A DNA stretch of 64,000 bases, taken from DASXHZ01 sp036488085. Its GTDB lineage: Bacteria > Acidobacteriota > Thermoanaerobaculia > Gp7-AA8. A program made the position numbers and the translations under genes. This document shows, one piece after another, positions 16,466-23,925 of the stretch (position 1 is its first letter; the number at the start of each line of letters is the position of its first letter). Location of the stretch: NCBI GenBank assembly GCA_036488085.1, contig DASXHZ010000053.1, positions 1 through 64,000 of the forward strand, in the 5' to 3' direction. The notes beneath the pieces were generated by a model. That model saw only the letters and a list, made by a program, of their open reading frames with translations. It had not been told where the DNA came from and made no database searches.

Positions 16466-16560
16466 CATCGGTTCAGTCGGGTAGCTAAGTGAAAATGCGA
16501 GAGAGAGACTGGGTGCGAAGCGGTTTGGCGGGACCGAGTTTCTGTCTAGGCCGCCACACC

Positions 16561-17253
16561 TTACGCCGCGATCTCGTTCCGGTGGTCGCTGATGATGACT
16601 CCGTCGCGCACTTCCACGACGCGGCTGGCTCGCTTCGCGAGGGCCGGGTCGTGGGTAATGATGATCAGCGTTCGGCCTTGCTTCCAGAGGTCGGTGAAGA
16701 GGGACATGATGTCGCCGCCCGAGGTGGTGTCGAGGTTTCCGGTCGGCTCGTCGGCAAGGACGATGTCGGGGTTCATGGCGAGGGCGCGGGCGATGGCGAC
16801 GCGCTGCATCTGGCCGCCGGAGAGCTCGGTCGGCCGGTGCTCGCCCCTCTCGCCGAGTCCCACGCGCTGGAGCAGCTCCTCGGCGCGCGTCCGGCGCTCC
16901 GACGGCTTCATGCCGCCGAACAGCATCGGTAGCTCGACGTTCTCGAGCGAGGTGATGTGCGGGAGCAGGTTGAAGTTCTGGAAGACGAAGCCGACGCGGC
17001 GATTGCGGATCTCGGCGAGTTGATCGCGTGTCACGCCCGCGACGTTCTCGCCTGCGAGCTGATACTCGCCGGAAGACGGCGTGTCGAGGCAACCAAGAAG
17101 ATTCATCAGAGTCGATTTGCCGGAGCCAGAGGGGCCGACGATCGCGACCAGCTCCCCTTCGTCGATCTGGAGGTCGATCCCTTTGAGCGCCTCGACCTTC
17201 ACCTTCCCGGTGTCGTAGACCTTGCGAATCTGATTCATCGAGATGATCGCCAT
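16561..17253 (-). CDS. MacB-type ABC exporter ATPase
   Basis: 230 aa, typical for the LolD/MacB class. Walker A VGPSGSGKSTLMNLLGCLD, Q-loop in GFVFQNFNLLPHI, signature LSGGQMQRVAIARAL, Walker B IVLADEPTGNLD and H-loop IITHDPALAKR are all present. It powers the two permeases encoded just upstream (right) in the same direction, with the membrane-fusion protein first in the operon. The tripartite design fits export of a peptide, lipid or drug across the envelope. The last 77 codons are duplicated at 14178-14409. Confidence 0.9.
   Translation of the reverse strand: MAIISMNQIRKVYDTGKVKVEALKGIDLQIDEGELVAIVGPSGSGKSTLMNLLGCLDTPSSGEYQLAGENVAGVTRDQLAEIRNRRVGFVFQNFNLLPHITSLENVELPMLFGGMKPSERRTRAEELLQRVGLGERGEHRPTELSGGQMQRVAIARALAMNPDIVLADEPTGNLDTTSGGDIMSLFTDLWKQGRTLIIITHDPALAKRASRVVEVRDGVIISDHRNEIAA
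16562..16793. repeat. Direct repeat flanking cassette B, right copy (232 bp)
   Basis: The copy inside the intact ATPase gene; see 14178-14409. Confidence 0.85.
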
Positions 17254-17261
17254 ATCGCTTC

Positions 17262-18518
17262 CTATTCGTAACGTAGCGTAGCCGCGGGGTCGACGGACGC
17301 GGCGCGCCGCGCGGGGAAGTAGCCTGCGAGAAGCCCGATCATGCCGAGGATCAGCGAGGTCGCGACACCGATCTGCGGCGAGAGCGTCGGACGTCCGAGG
17401 AAGGACATCACCTTGTTCTGTTCGATCGGGATGAAGCTCGTGAGCGAGACGATCAACGTTGCGATGATGATTCCCGCGGCGCCGCCGATGAGCGTGTAGA
17501 TGATCCCCTCGAGCACGAACGGCACGATGATCCAGCGCCGTTTCGCTCCTAGGGCCATCTTCACGCCGATCTCTCGCGTCCGTTCCTTGACGACCGCGTA
17601 CATGATGTTCGCCACGCCGACGCCGCCGATGATGAGCGTGAGTCCGCCGACGATGCCGAGGAACAGCTCGATGCCGACCATCATGTTGTGGAGCTGCGCG
17701 GCGGACTTGACCATGTCCCAGGTGCCGAGCGCGCGGTCGTCGCCCGGGTCGTACTGATACTTCGCGCCGAGGATCTCGTTCAGTTTCTTCAGCTCCGGCT
17801 TCATCTCCTCGGGAGTCCGCGTCTCGATGACGAGATTGTTCAGCCGGTCTCGCCCGAACTGCGCGCGGAAGGTGGAGATGGGGACGATGGCGTGATTCGC
17901 GTCGGGACCGCCGTACATCGACATCTGCGTCTTGTGCTTCATGACGCCGATGACGGTGTAGGGAGAGTTGGCGATCATGAGCGTCTTTCCGACCGGGTCG
18001 GAGTCGCCGAAGATGTTCTTCGCCATCTCGTCGCCGAGGAAGATGACGCGGCGGCGCTGCTGGTCGTCGACCGGCGTAATGAACCGGCCGCCGGCCTGCG
18101 GATAGTGGACGCGCGCATCGCCGTACTCCGGGTTCGTGCCGATGATTCGCCCATTGATGGTCTGCCGTCCGTAGGTGACGTTCGTTCGGTACGACACGAC
18201 CTCGCCAAAGACCGCCGCGAGTTCCGGCATGCGTTCCCGGAGCATGTCGACGTCATCGATGCGGACGCGCACCGAGCGGCCGGGCGGCATGCCCTTGTAC
18301 GGTTTCTGCGTCTCGCCAGGCCACATGACGGCGAGGTTCGAGCCGGTGGCGCGGCGGTTCTTCTCGAGCTGTCGCTTCATCCCTTCGCCGAATGCGAGGA
18401 GCAACAGGATCGCGACCGTCCCCCACGCGATCGCCGCGATCGTGAGATACGCGCGTTTCTTCTGCAGCCGCGAAGAGGTCGCGAAGAGCGTGAAGATGAC
18501 GTGGAAGTCGGTATTCAT
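17262..18518 (-). CDS. MacB/FtsX-type ABC exporter permease (second)
   Basis: 418 aa. One N-terminal membrane segment (YLTIAAIAWGTVAILLLLAF), a large periplasmic MacB-PCD-like domain of about 230 residues, and three C-terminal segments including the coupling region VVKERTREIGVKMALGAKRR. It ends 8 nt before the ATPase gene. It is paralogous to the neighbouring permease, so the transporter is probably a heterodimer in which each half differs in its periplasmic domain. Confidence 0.88.
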   Translation of the reverse strand: MNTDFHVIFTLFATSSRLQKKRAYLTIAAIAWGTVAILLLLAFGEGMKRQLEKNRRATGSNLAVMWPGETQKPYKGMPPGRSVRVRIDDVDMLRERMPELAAVFGEVVSYRTNVTYGRQTINGRIIGTNPEYGDARVHYPQAGGRFITPVDDQQRRRVIFLGDEMAKNIFGDSDPVGKTLMIANSPYTVIGVMKHKTQMSMYGGPDANHAIVPISTFRAQFGRDRLNNLVIETRTPEEMKPELKKLNEILGAKYQYDPGDDRALGTWDMVKSAAQLHNMMVGIELFLGIVGGLTLIIGGVGVANIMYAVVKERTREIGVKMALGAKRRWIIVPFVLEGIIYTLIGGAAGIIIATLIVSLTSFIPIEQNKVMSFLGRPTLSPQIGVATSLILGMIGLLAGYFPARRAASVDPAATLRYE

Positions 18519-18532
18519 GATCGTAGAGTGCA

Positions 18533-18605
18533 GAGCGGAGAGCGCGGAGCGCAGAGAGTCTGTGTTGACCCTGCGCTCTGCGCTCTGTGCTCTGCCATCT
18601 GCCTT
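18533..18605. repeat. AGAGCGCAGAGC-type inverted repeat
   Basis: An arm rich in GCAGAGCGGAGAGCGC is mirrored by CTGCGCTCTGCGCTCTGTGC between the two permease genes. It could fold into a hairpin in the operon mRNA. Confidence 0.5.
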
Positions 18606-18606
18606 T

Positions 18607-19839
18607 TCATAGCTTCATCGCCACGACGGGATCGAGACGCGAGGCGTCGCGGGCGGGGAAGTAGCCGGCCACGAGGCCGACGGCGCCGAGGGCGGCGGCC
18701 GTGAGCGCTGCGACGAGTGGCGAGACCTCGGGCTTACCGACGTAGTCGTACAGCGATGCCGGGAAGACGGCGCAGATGCTGAGCGAGATCACGAAACCGA
18801 TTGCGCCGCCCATCATCGTCACCAGCAGCGTCTCGATGAGGAACTGCGAGAGGATCCAGCGCTGCTTCGCGCCGAGGGCCATCTTGACCCCGATCTCGCG
18901 CGTTCGTTCCTCGACGACGACGTTCATGATGTTCGACACGCCGATGCCGCCGACGATCAGCGTCAGCACGCCGATGATGCCGAGGAACGAGTTGAACGCC
19001 AGCATAAAGATGTCGAAGAACGCGAACTGCTCGGTCGTGTCCCAGCACGATAGCGCTTCCTTGTCCGTCGGATCGAAACGCAGTCGCTTCGCGAGGCCCG
19101 CGCGCAGGCGGTCGATGACCGCTTTCGTGTCGCCCGCGACGTTCGCCTGGAAGATCATGTTGTCGATGTACTTGTCGCCGTTCAGTGCACGGAACGTCGT
19201 CGACGGGATGAACATCTTCTCGTTGTCGGGCCCCGAGTAGTTCGAGTCCTGGTCTTTCTTGACGAGCACGCCGATGACGGTGAACGGCGAGTGCTGGACG
19301 AGAATCGTCTTGCCGATCGGATCGGTGCCCTCGCCGAAGATATTCGTGGCGAGCTTGTTGCCGAGGAATGCGACGCGGCGCGACTGATCAAGATCGGGGG
19401 CGTCGATGAAACGGCCGCCCATCTCCGGCACGCAGTTGCGCATCTTGCCGAATTCGGGCGTGATGCCGGACGTATCGACCGACATTGTCTTCGCCGCGTA
19501 CTCCACCTTCATGTTGTTCGAATACTCGCCGGAGATCGCCTTGAGGCCCGGCGTGTCGCGGACGGCGGCGAGGTCGTCGTCGGTGATGCGGATCTTTCGC
19601 CCCTTGCCGAGGCCTTCGAACGTCATCGACGTGAGGCCGGGCCAGGCGATGACGATGCGGTCGCCGAGCGCCGCGGTCGTATAGATCAGGTGCTTGTGCA
19701 GCCCGTTCCCGAACGCGAGCATCAGCGAGATCGCCACGGTGCCCCACACGATCCCGAAGACGGTGAGAAAGGTACGCAGCTTCTCCGCGCGAATGTCGCG
19801 GAGAAGCTGCCGGAAGACGTCTTTCAGGTTGAGTGTCAT
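18607..19839 (-). CDS. MacB/FtsX-type ABC exporter permease (first)
   Basis: 410 aa with the same layout as its neighbour: N-terminal segment (LRTFLTVFGIVWGTVAISLM), periplasmic domain, then three segments with VVEERTREIGVKMALGAKQR. It follows the adaptor gene by 7 nt. The C-terminus ends YFPARDASRLDPVVAMKL, the usual close of this family. Confidence 0.88.
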   Translation of the reverse strand: MTLNLKDVFRQLLRDIRAEKLRTFLTVFGIVWGTVAISLMLAFGNGLHKHLIYTTAALGDRIVIAWPGLTSMTFEGLGKGRKIRITDDDLAAVRDTPGLKAISGEYSNNMKVEYAAKTMSVDTSGITPEFGKMRNCVPEMGGRFIDAPDLDQSRRVAFLGNKLATNIFGEGTDPIGKTILVQHSPFTVIGVLVKKDQDSNYSGPDNEKMFIPSTTFRALNGDKYIDNMIFQANVAGDTKAVIDRLRAGLAKRLRFDPTDKEALSCWDTTEQFAFFDIFMLAFNSFLGIIGVLTLIVGGIGVSNIMNVVVEERTREIGVKMALGAKQRWILSQFLIETLLVTMMGGAIGFVISLSICAVFPASLYDYVGKPEVSPLVAALTAAALGAVGLVAGYFPARDASRLDPVVAMKL

Positions 19840-19846
19840 GGCCGTC

Positions 19847-20944
19847 TTACGAGATCTCTTTCGGCGGACGCTCGACCAGGCGGTCGCCTTTCTTCACACC
19901 CGCGAGGACTTCGACGTTCAGCCCATCGCTGATGCCGGTCTTGATCTCGACCTTCTTCGGCTGCGCTTTCGGATCGGCCTGCGCGATCTCGACGGACGCT
20001 TTCTTCCCTCCGTCCTCGTACGTGACGAGGCGCTCCGGGATCGTCAGGACGTCTTTCTTCTCGCGGATGATGACATCCGCGTTCGCCGAATAGCCGGCGC
20101 GTAGCGTGACCTTCTGGTTCGGATCGAGCTCGATCTCAACGTCGAACAGCGTCGCGCCCTCTTTCTGCTGCGCCTGCGGCGCGATGCGGGAAAGCTTGCC
20201 GGTGACGACGTCGCTCGGCAGCGCGCCAACTTTGATGCGGGCCGGCATGCCGACGTGCATCTTGCCGACGTCGATCTCGTCGACGGTCCCTTTGAAAATG
20301 ATGTCGGACATGTCGGCGATCGTCGCCATCTCGGTGCCCGGCTGATACGAGGTGAGGGGGACGATCGGATCGCCCGGGTTGACGCTACGCGTGAGGACTG
20401 TGCCGGCCGCTGGCGCGGTGATGATCGACTCGGTGCCGGACTGCGTCAGACGGCCCTTACGGGTCAGGTCGCGGTTCTGCACGGCTTTTTCGAGGGCGAC
20501 GCGCGCCAGCTCGAACGCCTCGCGCTTCTGGTCGGCGTCCGATTTCGGCAGGACGCCCGATTTCGAGAGCTCGTTGGAACGGTCGAAGTCGGTCTTGGCC
20601 CGGTCGTACGACGCCTGGGCCGAATCGACCTGACGGTCGACCTCGGTGACTTCGAGCGGCGTCGGATCGGGCCCGATCTCAAACAGCGCATCGCCGGCGC
20701 GAACGGTATCGCCCACTTCAACCAGCGCGCGCCGGACGATGCCTGAGATTTTCGACTTCACCTGAAACTTCTGTCGCGGCTGGATTTGTCCGACGGCGAC
20801 CGCCTTTTCCACGATCGAGCCGCTGGTGACGTCCACCAGCTTCGGACCCTTGTCACCCTTGCCGTTGCGCGACCATGCGTACACGGCCGCGCTCGCGCCG
20901 GCGAGCACCACGAGGATCAGCAGAGTCTTCCAAAGCTTCCGCAT
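19847..20944 (-). CDS. MacA-like periplasmic adaptor (HlyD/RND membrane-fusion protein)
   Basis: 365 aa. An N-terminal signal anchor (LWKTLLILVVLAGASAAVYA) is followed by a lipoyl-like half (VAVGQIQPRQKFQVKSKISG), an alpha-hairpin (residues about 100-170), the second half (ITAPAAGTVLTRSVNPGDPI) and beta-barrel domains. It should bridge the inner-membrane permeases to an outer-membrane channel; no TolC-like gene is in view. First gene of a four-gene operon running leftwards. Confidence 0.88.
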   Translation of the reverse strand: MRKLWKTLLILVVLAGASAAVYAWSRNGKGDKGPKLVDVTSGSIVEKAVAVGQIQPRQKFQVKSKISGIVRRALVEVGDTVRAGDALFEIGPDPTPLEVTEVDRQVDSAQASYDRAKTDFDRSNELSKSGVLPKSDADQKREAFELARVALEKAVQNRDLTRKGRLTQSGTESIITAPAAGTVLTRSVNPGDPIVPLTSYQPGTEMATIADMSDIIFKGTVDEIDVGKMHVGMPARIKVGALPSDVVTGKLSRIAPQAQQKEGATLFDVEIELDPNQKVTLRAGYSANADVIIREKKDVLTIPERLVTYEDGGKKASVEIAQADPKAQPKKVEIKTGISDGLNVEVLAGVKKGDRLVERPPKEIS

Positions 20945-21022
20945 ACGTGTCTCCCGTTTTGGTGAATACGTGGTGATAGACGTTGGGTTGCGTGCTGAGG
21001 TTGGCTATCCTCGACAACTCTC

Positions 21023-21745
21023 ATGTGTTTAATCGCCCTTGCCCATGACGCCCACCCCGACCTTCCGCTCGTCCTCGCGGCGAACCGCGACGAGGACTAC
21101 GACCGCCCTACGCTCGCGGCGGCCTTCTGGAACGAGGCGTCGAACGTAGTCGGAGGACGCGACGCGAGGCATCGCGGGAGCTGGCTGGCGGTGACGCGCG
21201 ACGGGCGGGTGGCAGCCGTGACGAACGTCCGCGGCGGCGAGAACACGACCGGCCGTTCGCGCGGGCTGCTCGTCAGCGACTACGTCAAGTCGGCCGTCGA
21301 TCCGATGAGTTACGCGCGCAATGTCGCCGATCATGCGGGCGACTACGCCGGGTTCCACCTCGTCGCCGGTGTGATTGGCGGGACGTTCGTGCACGCCGGC
21401 ACGGAAGTGCGAACGATTGCGCCTGGAAGCATCTTCGCCATCAGCAACGGTCCAGTCGATGCCAAATGGGAGAAGGTGGCGCAAGTCGAGAAGATCGTCG
21501 CCGAGCTGCTCGCCCTCACCTCCGACCCGCAACTCATCACGCTCTCGCTCCTGAACTTCCTCGCTACGTCGTCGACCAACGCGACCAAGCTCGAAGAACA
21601 GGTGTTCGTCACCAGCCCGCGCTACGGCACCCGCTCGTCGACCGTCATCGTCGCGACCGCCGACGAGATCCACTTCACGGAGCGCAGCTACTCACGCGGC
21701 GGCGTCGCCGACGGCGGCGGCGTCCGGATCACATTGGCGCGATAG
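21023..21745 (+). CDS. NRDE/TANGO2 family protein
   Basis: 240 aa starting MCLIALAHDAHPDLPLVLAA followed by NRDEDYDRPTLAAAFW; the Asn-Arg-Asp-Glu tetrad after the N-terminal Cys is the family signature. An N-terminal Cys exposed after Met removal resembles Ntn-hydrolase nucleophiles, but activity in this family is not established (haem trafficking has been proposed for TANGO2). No signal peptide. Divergent from the exporter operon. Confidence 0.85.
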   Translation: MCLIALAHDAHPDLPLVLAANRDEDYDRPTLAAAFWNEASNVVGGRDARHRGSWLAVTRDGRVAAVTNVRGGENTTGRSRGLLVSDYVKSAVDPMSYARNVADHAGDYAGFHLVAGVIGGTFVHAGTEVRTIAPGSIFAISNGPVDAKWEKVAQVEKIVAELLALTSDPQLITLSLLNFLATSSTNATKLEEQVFVTSPRYGTRSSTVIVATADEIHFTERSYSRGGVADGGGVRITLAR

Positions 21746-21764
21746 CCGCACAGGTCGCTCGGCG

Positions 21765-22058
21765 ATGCGACCGACAATCGTCGCCTGCGTTCTCGCCGCC
21801 CTCGTCGGATGCTCGAAAGCCTCCGACAGCGAGAAGATCGCGAAGGAGGCGCAGTCGTGGACAGCGACGCTGGAGCTGGCGTCGCGGGGGCTGGCGCAGC
21901 ACGACCTTCCGCCGCGTTACGCGCGCCAGGTCGCCGACGTCGCGGAGAAGGCAGTGTCGAAAGACATCGAGAAGGCGGACGATGACGAGTCGCGCAACGC
22001 CTGCAAGAACGCGCTCGAGTCGGCGCGGCGGCTTCGCCAAGCGGCCGGGGTGCGATGA
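21765..22058 (+). CDS. Small putative lipoprotein
   Basis: 97 aa. Signal peptide with a lipobox (VCVLAALVGC region: ACVLAALVGCSKAS). The mature part is a charged helical segment of about 75 residues without a recognised domain. It overlaps the Nramp gene by 4 nt (ATGA), so it is the first gene of a short operon 22055-23921. Confidence 0.65.
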   Translation: MRPTIVACVLAALVGCSKASDSEKIAKEAQSWTATLELASRGLAQHDLPPRYARQVADVAEKAVSKDIEKADDDESRNACKNALESARRLRQAAGVR

Positions 22059-23272
22059 ACCTCCTCGAAGTCGCCCTCGGCATCATCACCGGCATCGGCG
22101 GCTTCCTTGAGGTCGGCTCCATCGCGACGAGTGCCGACGGCGGCGCGTCGTTCCGCTTTCAACTCATCTGGGCACTCGCGCTGGCGACGATCTGCCTCAT
22201 CTTTCTGACTGAGATGTCCGGCCGCCTGGCCGCCGTGTCGAAGCACTCGGTCGCCGACGCCGTGCGCGAGGAGTTCGGCTTCAACTTCACGATCGTTCCG
22301 CGCGTGATGGAGCTCATCGTCAACTTCATGGTGCTCACCGCGGAGCTCGGCGGCGTCTGCATGGCGCTCAAGCTCGTCACCGGCTGGCCGATCCGTGTGT
22401 TCGCGATTCCAGTCATGCTGATCGTCTGGCTCCTCATCTGGGCCGGGACGCTGAAGATCATCGAGAACGGGGCGTCGATGCTCGGCCTCATCTCGATCTG
22501 TTTCGTCGTCGCCGCCTGGAAGCACCACCCGCCGCTGCATGACGTGATGCACGGGCTCGTTCCGACGATGCCGCATCACGACGCCGCGCAGTACTGGTTT
22601 TTCGCGATCAGCATCGTCGGCGCGACGATCGCACCGTTCATGCTCCACTTCTATTCGTCGGGCGCGATCGAGGACAAATGGAACGAGAAGAGCCTCGGCA
22701 CGAATCGCTTCACGTCGGTCGTCGGGATGACGTTCGGCGGCGGTGTCTCGGTCGCGGTCTTCGTCGTCGCCGCGATGGTCTTCTTCCCGGTGCACATTCA
22801 GGTCAGCCAGTACGAGCAGGTGCCGCTGATCCTCTTCCCGACGCTCGGCCGCTGGGCGCTCCCTCTCTTCGCGGCGACCCTCGGCGTCTGCTGTTTCGGC
22901 GCGGCGATCGAGCTCGCACTCGGGACGGCGTACATGCTGGCGCAGACGCTTGGCTGGAACTGGGATGAGAACGACAAGCCGCATCGAGAGGCGCGGTTCG
23001 CGGCTTCGTATTCGATCCTTCTGCTGCTCTGCGGACTGACGCTGCTCACCGGCCTCGATCCGTTGAAGCTGACGATGTACTCGATGGCACTGACCGCCGT
23101 GATCCTGCCGTTCGTGATCGTGCCGTTCTTGATGCTGATGAATAACGAGGAGTACTTGCACGAGCACACGAACGGGCCGATCGGAAACGCGGTGGTGATC
23201 ATCACGATTATCCTGTCGTCGATCATCGCCATCGTGACGATTCCGCTGCAGCTCGCGGGAGGGGGAGGATGA
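22055..23272 (+). CDS. Nramp-family divalent metal transporter
   Basis: 405 aa with about eleven membrane segments. The opening GIITGIGGFLEVGSIATSAD corresponds to segment 1, where canonical Nramp proteins have DPGN; here that metal-binding motif is not conserved, and the segment-6 region reads IVGATIAPFMLHFYSSG, lacking the usual MPH. This places it among Nramp-related proteins whose substrate may not be Mn2+ or Fe2+ (Mg2+-type relatives lack the same residues). The next gene overlaps by 4 nt. Confidence 0.75.
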   Translation: MNLLEVALGIITGIGGFLEVGSIATSADGGASFRFQLIWALALATICLIFLTEMSGRLAAVSKHSVADAVREEFGFNFTIVPRVMELIVNFMVLTAELGGVCMALKLVTGWPIRVFAIPVMLIVWLLIWAGTLKIIENGASMLGLISICFVVAAWKHHPPLHDVMHGLVPTMPHHDAAQYWFFAISIVGATIAPFMLHFYSSGAIEDKWNEKSLGTNRFTSVVGMTFGGGVSVAVFVVAAMVFFPVHIQVSQYEQVPLILFPTLGRWALPLFAATLGVCCFGAAIELALGTAYMLAQTLGWNWDENDKPHREARFAASYSILLLLCGLTLLTGLDPLKLTMYSMALTAVILPFVIVPFLMLMNNEEYLHEHTNGPIGNAVVIITIILSSIIAIVTIPLQLAGGGG

Positions 23273-23622
23273 AGCTGGTCGGCAACCTCCTCGACCAGCA
23301 GATGGTCGACTCCAACGACAAAAAGTTCGGGAAGGTCGACGGCGTCGTGCTCGAGGTACGCGACGACGGGACGGCGCGCGTCGCATTCATCGAAGAGGGA
23401 TCGCCGGTCCTCGGGCGGCGGATCGGCAAGCGCTCCGAGCGATGGGCCCTCGCGTTGAGCAAACGCCTCGGCGTCCGCCGCGAGCCGCGCTATCGGATTC
23501 CGTGGGAGAAGGTGCTCGACGTCGGGGTCGACGTCAAAGTCGATATCGACGGGAAGAATGAGCCGCCGCAGGACTGGGAGCGGTGGTGGGGCCGCGTGCT
23601 GTCGAAGTTGCCATTCTCATGA
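23269..23622 (+). CDS. PRC-barrel-like protein
   Basis: 117 aa. The N-terminal third has the PRC-barrel pattern (LLDQQMVDSNDKKFGKVDGV) followed by strand segments; it ends in an amphipathic tail. ATGA overlaps with both neighbours suggest tight co-expression with the Nramp-like transporter, perhaps as an accessory subunit (inference). Confidence 0.55.
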   Translation: MKLVGNLLDQQMVDSNDKKFGKVDGVVLEVRDDGTARVAFIEEGSPVLGRRIGKRSERWALALSKRLGVRREPRYRIPWEKVLDVGVDVKVDIDGKNEPPQDWERWWGRVLSKLPFS

Positions 23623-23921
23623 GAGAGCTCCACGTCGAGTTGTTGACCGGACGCAAAGTCGTCGATCGCAACGGCAAGAAGATCGGCCGGATCGAGGAGA
23701 TCGTTGCCGAGTATCGCGGGAACGAGTTGATCGTCGAGGAGGTCCACGTCGGCACCCGCGGATTCGCCGAGCGCTTCTCCCTGCGCGGCGTCGGCGACGC
23801 GTTCACGAGCGTTTTCGGCGCGCGCCTGCGCGACAAGACGCCGGCGAGGCTGCGGTGGGAAGACCTCGACTTCAGTGACCCGGAGCATCCGCGCCTGAAG
23901 GTTGCGATCGAGGAGTTGTGA
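23619..23921 (+). CDS. Second PRC-barrel-like protein
   Basis: 100 aa. LLTGRKVVDRNGKKIGRIEE is a clear PRC-barrel opening, with VEEVHVGTRGFAERFSLRG following. Paralogous in outline to the preceding gene, with which it overlaps by 4 nt. No membrane segment. Last gene of the operon, convergent with treZ. Confidence 0.6.
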   Translation: MRELHVELLTGRKVVDRNGKKIGRIEEIVAEYRGNELIVEEVHVGTRGFAERFSLRGVGDAFTSVFGARLRDKTPARLRWEDLDFSDPEHPRLKVAIEEL

Positions 23922-23925
23922 GTTG

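Noticed and set aside
21917..23386. A 489-codon frame opposite the Nramp gene
   Set aside because: Low-complexity Arg/Asp/His-rich translation; the Nramp-related frame is the real gene.
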